From: Lutibacter maritimus
GTDB lineage: Bacteria; Bacteroidota; Bacteroidia; Flavobacteriales; Flavobacteriaceae
Reading direction: 5' to 3'
DNA length: 64,000 nucleotides
Assembly (NCBI RefSeq): GCF_900116115.1
Contig: NZ_FOZP01000004.1
Coordinates: 131,501-195,500, forward strand
This document shows positions 1 to 8,946 of the stretch, piece by piece. The number at the start of each line of letters is the position of its first letter. The stretch's first letter is position 1. The position numbers and the translations under genes are program-made. The notes beneath the pieces were generated by a model, which saw nothing but the letters and a program-made list of their open reading frames with translations, was not told where the DNA came from and made no database searches.

Positions 1-443
1 TAATTATCGTTACTTTTAAAAGCTAACCGTTGATAATAAAATGCTGGAATTAGCAGTAATAAAATTATTGGATGAATTAAAAAACGACGTAAATAAAATA
101 TCACTAAATAACCATTTATTAATTGATATTTAATCACTAAAAAAAATAAAATCATTAAAATTAAAAAAGTAATAACATACACTTTTGAAGAAAATCTTAT
201 AACGCTTTTTTTATTAAAAATTACATACAAAATTGATAATGAGATTATTGTATTTATAAAAAATCTAAAAGATAGGTTTAACATATATAAACTCCAATTT
301 AAATCAGGGATAGGTTTATGTAAATAGTCGCTTTTAAAATAGTCTATTAAAGGATCGTACAAAAAGGGTTCTAAAAAAACTCTAACACCTATTAAACATA
401 GTATTAATAAAAATAATAATCCAAATTTTGCAATTTTACCCAT
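1..443 (-). CDS. Exosortase F system-associated membrane protein (edge of window)
   Basis: The reading frame begins with ATG at 443 and stays open to the left edge: 147 codons, then the two bases TA, so the stop codon probably straddles the edge. The translation starts MGKIAKFGLLFLLILCLIG, and has an early RVFLEPFLYDPL motif and several hydrophobic segments suggesting about four membrane helices. This pattern and the position directly after XrtF match the small protein that regularly accompanies exosortase F in Flavobacteriia. Its biochemical role is not known. The start overlaps the XrtF stop by one base (TAATG), which indicates translational coupling. Family assignment rests on context plus the N-terminal motif. 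Confidence 0.8.
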   Translation of the reverse strand, partial: MGKIAKFGLLFLLILCLIGVRVFLEPFLYDPLIDYFKSDYLHKPIPDLNWSLYMLNLSFRFFINTIISLSILYVIFNKKSVIRFSSKVYVITFLILMILFFLVIKYQLINGYLVIFYLRRFLIHPIILLLLIPAFYYQRLAFKSNDN

Positions 444-976
444 TATTTTTGTTTTGAAAATTTAGACACCCACACAATCCATAACATAAAAGTAAAGCCA
501 TAAATTAAAGCAGGAAAAAAAATATCGTGCAACATATACTCGTACTCAGGAAATTTATACAATGCAATAGTAATTACAGCAATTCTAACAACATTTATTA
601 AATAAATCAATAAGCTTCCAACTAAAATAAATAGCAAAGTTTGCTTAAATTTTCCTGAAAACGCCACAATAAATGCAATAAATAAAATTATAATACTTAT
701 TGAATTACAACCTTCAATAACTCTAGCAATTGGTTTTTTATCAATAATTACTTGGTATGATAACTCATAGTTACTTTGTACTATTTCAGAATTATAACCA
801 AAACTATTAATTAAAAAATTACTTTGTTTAGCAACAATTTCTGTAACTGAATCACAAGAGTAAAAAGTTAGTTGTTTTTGACTATTACTTAAATAAATAG
901 AATACAATAAAAATAACAAGGCATAAGTGCCAAAAAATTTAACTAAAAATAATATAACGGTTTTATTATTTTGCAC
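443..976 (-). CDS. xrtF: Exosortase family protein XrtF
   Basis: A 177-aa inner-membrane protein of the exosortase/archaeosortase superfamily, which are predicted transpeptidases that cut C-terminal sorting tails of exported proteins. The likely catalytic triad is visible: Cys90 in EGCNSISIIILF, Arg131 in NVVRIAV and His150 in MLHDIFF, each beside a hydrophobic helix. The N-terminus (residues 7-29) is a membrane segment followed by an extracytoplasmic loop. The length fits the short XrtF type. It is coupled by a one-base overlap to its partner gene and divergent from the GAF gene. No substrate with an obvious sorting tail occurs in the window, so its target remains open. Confidence 0.9.
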   Translation of the reverse strand: MQNNKTVILFLVKFFGTYALLFLLYSIYLSNSQKQLTFYSCDSVTEIVAKQSNFLINSFGYNSEIVQSNYELSYQVIIDKKPIARVIEGCNSISIIILFIAFIVAFSGKFKQTLLFILVGSLLIYLINVVRIAVITIALYKFPEYEYMLHDIFFPALIYGFTFMLWIVWVSKFSKQK

Positions 977-997
977 TCAAAAAGATTTATATTTTTG
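971..997 (+). promoter_or_regulatory. Promoter of the GAF gene (flavobacterial type)
   Basis: TTG at 971-973 and TATTTTTG at 990-997 match the flavobacterial -33/-7 pattern (TTG, TAnnTTTG) with a 16-bp spacer. Transcription would begin near 1004, which supports the ATG at 1017 and excludes the upstream in-frame start at 927. The -33 element lies inside the first codons of the divergent xrtF. Confidence 0.55.
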
Positions 998-1016
998 CAT
1001 AAAATTACAAATTAAT

Positions 1017-1469
1017 ATGAACTTATCTCAACTAAAAGAATCTGTTGTATCTATTATTAACAGCACCAATACAAAACCATTTAAACTACAAGCTATTTGC
1101 GATTTACTAAAAAAAGAAATTTCGTATTATGATTGGGTTGGCTTTTACTTTAAAAATGGAGATAAACATGAATTAAAATTAGCCGAATTTGCTGGTGAAC
1201 CAACCGAACATACAATTATACCTTTTGGAAAAGGAATTTGCGGGCAAGTAGCCATTAGCAACCAAAACTTTGTTGTGCCAGATGTAACCGCTCAAGATAA
1301 TTATATTTCTTGTGGATGGAAAGTTAAAAGCGAAATTGTAATCCCTATTTTTGTTAATCAAGAAAATATTGGACAAATAGATATTGATTCACACACAGTT
1401 AACCCATTTACAAAAAATGATGAAGAACTGTTAGAATTTGTATGTAAAAAAGTAGCACAAATACTATAA
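1017..1469 (+). CDS. GAF domain protein, possibly free methionine-(R)-sulfoxide reductase-like
   Basis: A 150-aa protein that is a single GAF domain. The stretch GKGICGQ (Cys75), VVPDVTAQDNYISCG (Cys99) and KSEIVIPI follows the layout of the free-Met-(R)-sulfoxide reductase GAF family, which repairs free oxidised methionine. Cys99 aligns with the catalytic Cys and Cys75 with one resolving Cys. The third family cysteine, about ten residues before Cys75, is replaced around His65-Thr66. It may therefore work with two cysteines or be a ligand-binding relative. The start at 1017 is chosen because a good -7 box precedes it; a longer in-frame start at 927 would read through the promoter and into xrtF. 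Divergent from xrtF with about 40 bp between. Confidence 0.8.
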   Translation: MNLSQLKESVVSIINSTNTKPFKLQAICDLLKKEISYYDWVGFYFKNGDKHELKLAEFAGEPTEHTIIPFGKGICGQVAISNQNFVVPDVTAQDNYISCGWKVKSEIVIPIFVNQENIGQIDIDSHTVNPFTKNDEELLEFVCKKVAQIL

Positions 1470-1546
1470 AAAATTTATTTGTATTATAATTATATTGAAT
1501 AATCTTAATTGCAACATAGTTATAATTATATTTTTACAATTTTTAT

Positions 1547-1705
1547 ATGTTAAAACTTTATACTAAAAAGAAACTTAAAATAAAACAACTCATCTCAAAA
1601 AAGCTGTTTAAAGACATATTAAACTCAAAAAAAGTTAACAACCAAAAATCACCAAACTACCTTGAAATGGTTCATAATTTTGAATCAAAAATCAAAAAGA
1701 ATTAA
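1547..1705 (+). CDS. Small basic hypothetical protein (52 aa)
   Basis: An ATG at 1547 opens a 52-codon frame ending in TAA at 1703-1705. The product begins MLKLYTKKKLKIKQL and ends in ESKIKKN, with 15 lysines and one arginine-free basic profile. I do not recognise the family. In favour of a real gene are the use of common codons and a plausible amphipathic C-terminal half. Against it are the lysine/asparagine bias, which AT-rich noncoding DNA also gives, and the absence of a clear TAnnTTTG box just upstream. It could equally be a chance frame. Confidence 0.3.
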   Translation: MLKLYTKKKLKIKQLISKKLFKDILNSKKVNNQKSPNYLEMVHNFESKIKKN

Positions 1706-1728
1706 TAAAAATTTAGTATTCTTTTGTT

Positions 1729-1759
1729 TTGTTTAAACTGTTGATAATTATTAGCTTTG
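1729..1759 (+). promoter_or_regulatory. purH promoter
   Basis: TTG at 1729-1731 and TAGCTTTG at 1752-1759, spacer 20 bp, match the flavobacterial promoter pattern. The predicted start of transcription is near 1766, giving a leader of about 17 nt before the ATG at 1783. No PurR-like palindrome or purine riboswitch is visible in the leader. Confidence 0.6.
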
Positions 1760-1782
1760 CGCAAAAATAACAACACAACAAA

Positions 1783-3309
1783 ATGAGCATAACTAAAAAA
1801 GCAAAATCAGCATTAATTTCAGTATTTCATAAAGACGGATTAGCCCCAATAGTTGAAAAACTTAACCAATTAGGAATCACAATATACTCTACCGGAGGTA
1901 CAGAAGATTTTATTAAAAAATTGGGAATTAACGTTGTCCCTGTAGAAGAATTAACTTCATATCCATCAATTTTAGGAGGAAGAGTTAAAACATTACACCC
2001 AAAAGTTTTTGGTGGAATTTTAGCTAGACGTGAAAACGAACAAGATTTAGCTCAATTAGTTGAATACAATATCCCTGAATTAGATATTGTAATTGTTGAT
2101 TTATATCCTTTTGAAAAAACAGTTGCAAGTGGCGCAACTGAGCAAGATATTATTGAAAAAATAGATATTGGAGGAATCTCATTAATTAGAGCAGCTGCCA
2201 AAAATTTTAAAGATGTAATTTGTGTTTCATCAATGAATCAGTACGATGAGTTTTTACAAATTATGACTAATGGAAATGGCGCAACTACTATAGAAGAACG
2301 TAAAAACTTTGCTGCAAAATCGTTTGCAGTTTCAAGTCATTATGATAGTGCAATATTTAATTATTTAAATAAAAACGAAATTGCTTTTAGAGAAAGTTTT
2401 GATGCATCATCAATTTTAAGATATGGTGAAAATCCCCATCAAAAAGGTTATTTCTTTGGAAATTTAGATGAATTGTTTGATAAATTACACGGAAAAGAAC
2501 TTTCATATAATAATTTATTAGATGTTGATGCTGCTGTAAACTTGATGAGTGAGTTTAAAAACGACGCTCCAACTTTTGCCATTTTAAAACATAATAACGC
2601 TTGTGGATTGGCACAAAGAGAAACTTTAAAACAAGCCTATGTTGATGCTTTAGCTGGCGATCCAACTTCAGCTTTTGGAGGTGTTTTAATTTCAAATAAA
2701 GATATTGACCTCGCAACAGCCAAAGAAATTAACAATTTATTTTGTGAAGTTGTAATTGCACCAAACTACTCAAACGATGCTTTAGAAGTTTTAAAAAGCA
2801 AAAAAAATAGAATTATATTAATTCAAAAAAATATTGAATTACCACAAGTACAATATCGCACTGCATTAAATGGAGTTCTTTTTCAAGAGAAAGACAACAA
2901 AACAGATGATGCTAGCGTTATTAATACAGCAACAAAAAAAGAACCTTCAAAAGAAGAATTAGACGATTTATTTTTTGCATCAAAAATTTGTAAACATACC
3001 AAATCAAATACCATTGTTTTAGTTAAAAACAAACAACTTTTTGCAAGCGGAACTGGTCAAACTAGTAGAGTTGATGCTTTAGAACAAGCAATTGCTAAGG
3101 CAAAACATTTTAAATTTGACTTAAACAATGCAGTAATGGCTAGCGATGCTTTTTTCCCTTTCCCAGATTGTGTTGAAATTGCAAAAAACGCAGGAATAAA
3201 TGCTGTAATTCAGCCAGGAGGATCAATTAAAGATCAGTTATCTATTGATTATTGTGATAACAATGAAATGTCTATGATATTTACAGGTATTCGTCATTTC
3301 AAACACTAA
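1783..3309 (+). CDS. purH: Bifunctional AICAR formyltransferase / IMP cyclohydrolase
   Basis: This 508-aa enzyme carries out the last two steps of de novo purine synthesis: formylation of AICAR to FAICAR with 10-formyl-THF, then ring closure to IMP. The N-terminal MGS-like cyclohydrolase domain (about 1-150) shows STGGTEDFIKK and GGRVKTLHPKVFGGIL. The C-terminal transformylase domain shows LRYGENPHQKG and LKHNNACGLA, which contains the catalytic Lys-His pair. Length is typical of bacterial PurH. It has its own promoter and is followed after 53 bp by mreB on the same strand with no hairpin between, so some read-through into the shape operon is possible. Confidence 0.97.
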   Translation: MSITKKAKSALISVFHKDGLAPIVEKLNQLGITIYSTGGTEDFIKKLGINVVPVEELTSYPSILGGRVKTLHPKVFGGILARRENEQDLAQLVEYNIPELDIVIVDLYPFEKTVASGATEQDIIEKIDIGGISLIRAAAKNFKDVICVSSMNQYDEFLQIMTNGNGATTIEERKNFAAKSFAVSSHYDSAIFNYLNKNEIAFRESFDASSILRYGENPHQKGYFFGNLDELFDKLHGKELSYNNLLDVDAAVNLMSEFKNDAPTFAILKHNNACGLAQRETLKQAYVDALAGDPTSAFGGVLISNKDIDLATAKEINNLFCEVVIAPNYSNDALEVLKSKKNRIILIQKNIELPQVQYRTALNGVLFQEKDNKTDDASVINTATKKEPSKEELDDLFFASKICKHTKSNTIVLVKNKQLFASGTGQTSRVDALEQAIAKAKHFKFDLNNAVMASDAFFPFPDCVEIAKNAGINAVIQPGGSIKDQLSIDYCDNNEMSMIFTGIRHFKH

Positions 3310-3362
3310 TTTTAGTAACTTTACAACGTTTCAAAATAAAAAAATAAAAAAAAGTAAAATAT

Positions 3363-4391
3363 ATGGGTTTTTTCGACTTTATGACTGAAGATATTGCCAT
3401 GGATTTAGGTACAGCGAACACCTTAATAATACATGATGGTAAGGTAGTTGTTGATGCTCCTTCAATTGTTGCAAGAGATAGAAATACAGGCAAAATTATT
3501 GCAGTTGGTAAAAAGGCCAGTTTAATGCAAGGAAAAACTCATGAGAATATAAAAACTATTCGCCCTTTAAAAGACGGTGTAATTGCAGATTTTGAGGCTT
3601 CGGAGTTAATGATAAAAGAGTTTATTAAAAATATACCGAACATAAAAAAACGTTTTTTTACACCTTCACTACGTTTAGTTATTTGTATTCCATCTGGAAT
3701 TACAGAAGTAGAAAAACGTGCCGTCATAGATTCTGCAGAACATATGAATGCCAAAGAAATTTATCTAATTCATGAGCCAATGGCTGCTGCAATTGGTATT
3801 GGTATTGATATTATGCAACCAAAAGGCAATATGATTATTGATATTGGAGGAGGTACAACAGAAATTGCAGTTATTGCACTTGGCGGAATTGTTTGCGACA
3901 AATCTGTAAAAGTTGCTGGCGACGTTTTTACTGGTGACATTGCATATTATATGCGTACACAACACAATTTATATGTTGGTGAACGTACTGCTGAAAAAAT
4001 TAAAATTCAAATTGGTGCTGCTACCGAAGATTTGGAAACACCACCAGAAGATATGTTAGTACAAGGAAGAGATTTATTAAGCGGAAAACCAAAACAAGTT
4101 CAGGTTTCATTTAGAGAAATTGCAAAAGCATTAGATAAATCTATTTTAAGAATTGAAGATGCCGTTATGGAAACTTTATCAAAAACACCTCCTGAATTAG
4201 CCGCTGACATTTACAATACTGGAATATATTTAGCTGGTGGAGGATCAATGCTTAGAGGGTTAGATAAACGTTTATCTAGAAAAACTGACTTACCAGTTTA
4301 CGTTGCGGAAGATCCGCTAAGAGCTGTTGTTAGAGGAACAGGAATTGCCTTAAAAGATCTTGAAAAATTCAAAAATGTATTAATGAAATAG
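3363..4391 (+). CDS. mreB: Rod shape-determining actin homologue MreB
   Basis: A 342-aa cytoplasmic actin-like ATPase that forms membrane-bound filaments guiding cylindrical wall synthesis. The nucleotide-binding motifs of the actin/Hsp70 fold are present: phosphate-1 MDLGTANTLI near the N-terminus, phosphate-2 IDIGGGTTEIAVI mid-protein, and the adenosine motif LAGGGSMLRGL near the C-terminus. Length is normal for MreB. It heads a five-gene run (mreB, mreC, mreD, mrdA, rodA) that encodes the elongasome, indicating a rod-shaped cell. Confidence 0.98.
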   Translation: MGFFDFMTEDIAMDLGTANTLIIHDGKVVVDAPSIVARDRNTGKIIAVGKKASLMQGKTHENIKTIRPLKDGVIADFEASELMIKEFIKNIPNIKKRFFTPSLRLVICIPSGITEVEKRAVIDSAEHMNAKEIYLIHEPMAAAIGIGIDIMQPKGNMIIDIGGGTTEIAVIALGGIVCDKSVKVAGDVFTGDIAYYMRTQHNLYVGERTAEKIKIQIGAATEDLETPPEDMLVQGRDLLSGKPKQVQVSFREIAKALDKSILRIEDAVMETLSKTPPELAADIYNTGIYLAGGGSMLRGLDKRLSRKTDLPVYVAEDPLRAVVRGTGIALKDLEKFKNVLMK

Positions 4392-4410
4392 TAAACTTCC
4401 AACACCTAAT

Positions 4411-5244
4411 ATGCAGCATTTAATTTATTTTATCAGAAAATATAGATACTTTCTGCTGTTTATTCTGTTAGAAATTTTAGCTTTTTATTTTACCATTCAG
4501 CACCACTCCTATCATCAAAGTAAGTTTGTGAATTCTGCTAATTTTATTAGTGGTGGATTATACAATAAGGTAAATTCTATAAATGAGTATTTTCATTTAA
4601 AAACTGAAAATCAACTTTTAAATGAAGAAAATGCGCATTTAAAAAATCAGCTCGAAATAATTCAAACAGCTAAAAATGATAGTATTTATACAGTAATAGA
4701 TACCACCACACATAATATTCAGAAATATGAGTATACAGTTGCTAAAGTTATCAATAATAATTTTGTTAAAAGAAACAATTATTTAACCATAAATAAAGGC
4801 ACAAATAACGGTATTTCTCCAGAATTAGGCGTTGTTAATAGTAAAGGAATAATTGGAGTTGTTAAAAATGTTTCTCCAAAATTTGCAACGGTACTTTCTA
4901 TTTTAAATAGCAATTCTAAAATAAATGTACGGTTAAAAAATAGCAATCATTTTGGTTCGTTAATTTGGAATGGAAATGATTATAATTTTGTACAGATAAT
5001 TGATTTTCCTAGGCAAGCAAAATTAAAAAAAGGAGATACTATAATTACAGGAGGAAAATCGGCTATTTTTCCTGAAGGAATAAGTGTTGGAACTATACAT
5101 ACTATTGTAATAAAAAATCATCAATATCATCAAATAAATGTGAAATTATTTAATGATATGAGTGCAATTGGTCAGGTACAAATTGTAAAAAATCTTCAAA
5201 AAGAAGAACAACTAAATTTAGAAGAAAAATCTAATAATGAATAA
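4411..5244 (+). CDS. mreC: Rod shape-determining protein MreC
   Basis: A 277-aa bitopic membrane protein of the elongasome, thought to scaffold and activate PBP2 in the periplasm. Residues about 12-29 form one hydrophobic helix, residues about 55-85 are a coiled coil with leucine and asparagine heptads, and the rest is the beta-rich MreC domain (KVINNNFVKRNNYLTI, GVVNSKGIIGVV, GGKSAIFPEGISVGTI). The gene starts 19 bp after mreB and its end overlaps mreD by 8 bp, so expression is coupled. Confidence 0.95.
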   Translation: MQHLIYFIRKYRYFLLFILLEILAFYFTIQHHSYHQSKFVNSANFISGGLYNKVNSINEYFHLKTENQLLNEENAHLKNQLEIIQTAKNDSIYTVIDTTTHNIQKYEYTVAKVINNNFVKRNNYLTINKGTNNGISPELGVVNSKGIIGVVKNVSPKFATVLSILNSNSKINVRLKNSNHFGSLIWNGNDYNFVQIIDFPRQAKLKKGDTIITGGKSAIFPEGISVGTIHTIVIKNHQYHQINVKLFNDMSAIGQVQIVKNLQKEEQLNLEEKSNNE

Positions 5245-5743
5245 CGTGGTATTAAATAATAGCATCCGATTTATTGGCCTATTACTTTTACAAGTTTTAA
5301 TTTTAAACCATGTAAATTTATTTGGCTTTATTAATCCTTTGTTATACATTGTTTGGGTATTGCTTTTTCCAATTAAAAAAAATAAATCTGCAATATTGTT
5401 CCTTAGTTTTTTATTAGGTTTAAGTGTTGATTTTTTTTTAGATTCGGGAGGAATTCACGCAGCAGCTACACTTTTTATTGCTTACATTAGGCTTCCAATA
5501 TTAAATACAGTTTTAGGAAAATCAGATTTTGATTACCTACTTTTTAATATAAGAAGTATTGCATTTATTAAAGCTTTATCGTTTATCACCATACTTACTT
5601 TAATTCATCATTTCATAGTTTTTAGTTTAGAATATTTTAGTTTTAATGCTATAACATCAATTATGTATAATACGATATTAACTGGAATATTTACTATAAT
5701 TTTAAGTGTTTTAGGAATCATTTTATTTACAAAAAAGAAATAA
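5237..5743 (+). CDS. mreD: Rod shape-determining protein MreD
   Basis: A 168-aa polytopic inner-membrane protein. About five hydrophobic helices are visible, including LYIVWVLLFPI and the FLSFLLGLSVDFFLDSGG segment, a shape and sequence pattern typical of MreD. It belongs to the elongasome and bridges MreC with the PBP2-RodA synthase. The start overlaps mreC by 8 bp and its stop shares one base with the mrdA start (TAATG). Confidence 0.92.
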   Translation: MNNVVLNNSIRFIGLLLLQVLILNHVNLFGFINPLLYIVWVLLFPIKKNKSAILFLSFLLGLSVDFFLDSGGIHAAATLFIAYIRLPILNTVLGKSDFDYLLFNIRSIAFIKALSFITILTLIHHFIVFSLEYFSFNAITSIMYNTILTGIFTIILSVLGIILFTKKK

Positions 5744-7590
5744 TGAAAAGATTTAATCTTTTATCGTTTTCAGTTATTTTAATAAGTGTAATATATATTG
5801 CACGTTTATTCTATTTGCAATTATTAGAGAATGATTATAATATTCCCACGTTAAATAGTTCTGCGGTTAAAGTTGTATATGATTATCCTGAACGAGGTTA
5901 TATTTATGATAGAAATGGTATTTTATTAGTAGCAAATCAGGCATCATATGATATTATGATTGTACCTAATGAAGTAAAACATTTAGATACTTTAGAATTT
6001 TGCAATTTACTTAAAATTACAAAAGAAGATTTGATAAAAAAAACTGAAAAGGCTATAAGATATTCCACCAGAATTCCTTCTATTTTTTTAGCACAACTTT
6101 CTAAAACTGATTATGCATTTCTTCAAGAAAAAATGTATAAGTATAAAGGTTTTTATATCCAAAAAAGGTCAATCAGAGAATATCCTGTAAAATCAGCACC
6201 AAACGTTTTAGGATATATTAGCGAAGTAAATGAAGGTTTAATTGCCAAAAATCCGTATTATCAAATAGGAGAATTAATTGGTACTGCCGGAATTGAAAAA
6301 ACCTATGAAGAAGTATTAAGAGGAACCAAAGGTGTAAAATACATTCAAAGAAACAGGTTTAATAAAGAAATTGGATCATTTAAAAATGGTGTTTTTGATA
6401 CCTTACCTGTTCCTGGTAAAGATATCACTTTAACAATTGATAGTAAATTACAACAATATGGCGAAGCCTTAATGGCTAATAAAAGAGGCGGAATAGTTGC
6501 TATAGAACCAAGTTCAGGAGAAATTTTAGCATTAATTTCAATGCCAACTTATGATCCTAATTTAATGGTTGGAAGAGAACGATCTGCTAATTTCACAAAA
6601 TTATATTTAGATAGTATTAGCAGACCACTTTTAGATAGAGGTTTACAAGCACAATATCCTCCAGGTTCACCTTTTAAAATAATTTCAGCACTAACAGCTC
6701 TTCAAGAAAATGTAATAACGCCTTATACAACTACAACTTGCCATGGTGGTTACAAATATGGATCTGGAGCTGGTTCTTTTATGAAATGTCACTGCGAAAC
6801 AGGATATCCAATTGATTTAAATGTAGCAATTTACAGATCTTGTAATAGCTATTTTTCTAATGCCTACAGAAAAGTTATTGAAAAATATAAAACTCCTTAC
6901 GAAGGAATGAACGTTTGGAACAAACATGTAGAAAGTTTTGGATTAGGAAATTATTTAAATAATGATTTAGCAGTTGGTCAAAAAGGAAACATTCCTGATG
7001 GTGATTACTACAACAGAGTGTATCCAAATGGCAGATGGCGCGCTACAGCAACCATATCAAATGCAATTGGTCAAGGTGAAGTTTTAACAACGCCTATTCA
7101 ATTGGCAAATATGACTGCAACAGTTGCTAATAGAGGTTTTTATTTTACACCTCATATTGCAAAACATATAGAAGGAGTTCCTTTAGATAAAAAATTTACA
7201 ACGCCTAATTATACCACTATTGATAAAAAATATTTTGAGCCAGTTATTGAAGGTTTATTTAATGTAGTTGATAATCCAAGAGGAACAGCCCATTGGTCAA
7301 AAGTTGAAGGAATTGATATTTGCGGAAAAACTGGAACAGCCGAAAATCCTCACGGGCAAGACCATTCTATATTTATTGCATTTGCACCAAAAGATAACCC
7401 TAAAATTGCCATTGCAGTTTTTGTTGAAAATGGGTATTGGGGATCTCGTTGGGCAGGACCAATTGCTACATTAATGATTGAAAACTATTTAAAAGGTAAA
7501 ACAAACAGACCATTAGTTGAGGAACGAATGTTTAATGGAAGCATTCAAGAAGAATATAATAAACAAATACAAGGAAATTTAAGACATTGA
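5743..7590 (+). CDS. mrdA: Penicillin-binding protein 2 (elongation transpeptidase)
   Basis: A 615-aa class B PBP that cross-links new peptidoglycan in the lateral wall together with RodA. One N-terminal membrane anchor (about 5-28) is followed by the dimerisation domain (ERGYIYDRNGILLVANQ) and the transpeptidase domain with SxxK at Ser309-Lys312 in PPGSPFK, SCN in YRSCNSYFS, and KTG in CGKTGTAENPHG. Length is normal. Translation is coupled both upstream (one-base overlap with mreD) and downstream (overlap with the TTG start of rodA). Confidence 0.96.
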   Translation: MKRFNLLSFSVILISVIYIARLFYLQLLENDYNIPTLNSSAVKVVYDYPERGYIYDRNGILLVANQASYDIMIVPNEVKHLDTLEFCNLLKITKEDLIKKTEKAIRYSTRIPSIFLAQLSKTDYAFLQEKMYKYKGFYIQKRSIREYPVKSAPNVLGYISEVNEGLIAKNPYYQIGELIGTAGIEKTYEEVLRGTKGVKYIQRNRFNKEIGSFKNGVFDTLPVPGKDITLTIDSKLQQYGEALMANKRGGIVAIEPSSGEILALISMPTYDPNLMVGRERSANFTKLYLDSISRPLLDRGLQAQYPPGSPFKIISALTALQENVITPYTTTTCHGGYKYGSGAGSFMKCHCETGYPIDLNVAIYRSCNSYFSNAYRKVIEKYKTPYEGMNVWNKHVESFGLGNYLNNDLAVGQKGNIPDGDYYNRVYPNGRWRATATISNAIGQGEVLTTPIQLANMTATVANRGFYFTPHIAKHIEGVPLDKKFTTPNYTTIDKKYFEPVIEGLFNVVDNPRGTAHWSKVEGIDICGKTGTAENPHGQDHSIFIAFAPKDNPKIAIAVFVENGYWGSRWAGPIATLMIENYLKGKTNRPLVEERMFNGSIQEEYNKQIQGNLRH

Positions 7591-8864
7591 GAAGTAAAAA
7601 AAACAATATTTTTTTAGGAATTGATTGGTTATTGGTGTTATTCTATTTCATCCTAATATTTTTAGGATGGTTAAATATTTATGCAGCTACAGTTACTGAA
7701 GATGAATATGAAATAATAAACTTATCTTCAGAATATGGAAAGCAAATAATTTGGATTGGCTTAAGTGTACCTATTATTTTACTTATTTTAATGTTTGATG
7801 CTAAAATGTATGAAAAATACGCTTCAATTATTTATGTCACTTCGCTTATATCTTTATTAGGACTTTTTGTGTTTGGAAAAAACATAAATGGAGCCACTTC
7901 ATGGTATGGATTTGGTATTTTTAGCTTACAACCCTCAGAGTTTGTTAAAGCCACTACTGCCCTAGCAATGGCAAAATTAGTAAGTGAAAAAATGTTTAAC
8001 TTAAAAAACCTTGAAACCCAAATTCAATCTATTTTAATATTATTTTTTCCAGCAATATTAATTACTTTACAACCAGATCCAGGATCGGCATTAGTGTATG
8101 GTGCTTTTATCTTTGTATTATATAGAGAAGGGTTACCCTTTTATTTTATTACAGTAGGTATTACTGCACTTATTTTATTTATTTCAACACTTATATTTGG
8201 GTATTTTATAACCCTTATTGCATCTTTAGTTTTATTCTTTTTAATTTTAATTTACTTTTATTTTTATAGAAAAAGAGCTTTTAAAAGAGGTTGGTTAAAA
8301 ATTATAGGTATATACATAATGTCTGCCTTATTTATATTTAGCATCGACTTTGTTTTTAATCAAGTATTTGAGCAACGCCACAGAGATCGATTCAATATTT
8401 TATTAGGAAAAACAGCCGACACTAAAAGTATAGGTTACAATACAAATCAATCAGTTACAACCATCGCAAACGGCGGTTTTTTTGGAAAAGGATTTTTAGA
8501 AGGAGAACGTACCAAAGGAGATTTTGTACCAGAGCAACAAACAGATTACATTTTTACAACCGTTGGTGAAGAATGGGGATTTTTAGGAAGTTCAATTGTT
8601 ATTATTTTATTTGTACTATTTATTTTACGAATTATTCAAATTGCAGAACGTCAGAAATCAAAATTTAGTAGAGTATATGGTTACAGCATTGCAGCCATAT
8701 TTTTTACTCATTTTACAATAAATATTGGAATGGTTCTAGGTTTACTGCCAACTATTGGAATTCCACTTCCCTTTTTTAGCTATGGAGGATCTGCGCTTTG
8801 GGGATTCACAGTATTACTTTTTATATTTATTAAGTTAGATGCTAACAGAATTTATGAGTGGTAA
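7587..8864 (+). CDS. rodA: SEDS peptidoglycan glycosyltransferase RodA
   Basis: A 425-aa SEDS-family protein that polymerises glycan strands from lipid II with PBP2. About ten membrane helices are visible, and the C-terminal SEDS signature GIPLPFFSYGGSALWG is intact, as is the TTVGEEWGFLGS loop. The start is a TTG at 7587 overlapping the mrdA stop (TTGA). It is chosen because the first helix follows directly and the next in-frame ATG would delete two helices. Last gene of the mre-mrd operon, convergent with rpsT. Confidence 0.95.
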   Translation: MRSKKNNIFLGIDWLLVLFYFILIFLGWLNIYAATVTEDEYEIINLSSEYGKQIIWIGLSVPIILLILMFDAKMYEKYASIIYVTSLISLLGLFVFGKNINGATSWYGFGIFSLQPSEFVKATTALAMAKLVSEKMFNLKNLETQIQSILILFFPAILITLQPDPGSALVYGAFIFVLYREGLPFYFITVGITALILFISTLIFGYFITLIASLVLFFLILIYFYFYRKRAFKRGWLKIIGIYIMSALFIFSIDFVFNQVFEQRHRDRFNILLGKTADTKSIGYNTNQSVTTIANGGFFGKGFLEGERTKGDFVPEQQTDYIFTTVGEEWGFLGSSIVIILFVLFILRIIQIAERQKSKFSRVYGYSIAAIFFTHFTINIGMVLGLLPTIGIPLPFFSYGGSALWGFTVLLFIFIKLDANRIYEW

Positions 8865-8895
8865 TTAAAAAAACTAATTTCACATACATATTAAA

Positions 8896-8924
8896 CAAAA
8901 AAAAGCATCCTTTTAGGATGCTTT
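8896..8924 (-). terminator. Rho-independent terminator of rpsT
   Basis: AAAGCATCC at 8902-8910 pairs with GGATGCTTT at 8916-8924. Read on the minus strand the stem is followed by a run of T (A-run 8896-8904 on the plus strand), so it terminates rpsT. On the plus strand, for rodA, the T-tract is poorer. Confidence 0.8.
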
Positions 8925-8946
8925 CAAATCTTTATTTAACACTAAA

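Larger units (their letters stand above)
1470..1782. other. Intergenic stretch between the GAF gene and purH
   Basis: This AT-rich 313-bp stretch holds one short possible gene (1547-1705) and the purH promoter. No tRNA, hairpin terminator or repeat stands out in the rest. Confidence 0.5.

Noticed and set aside
927-1016. Upstream extension of the GAF gene starting at 927
   Set aside because: It overlaps xrtF antisense and covers the promoter at 971-997; the extra residues are unlike the family.
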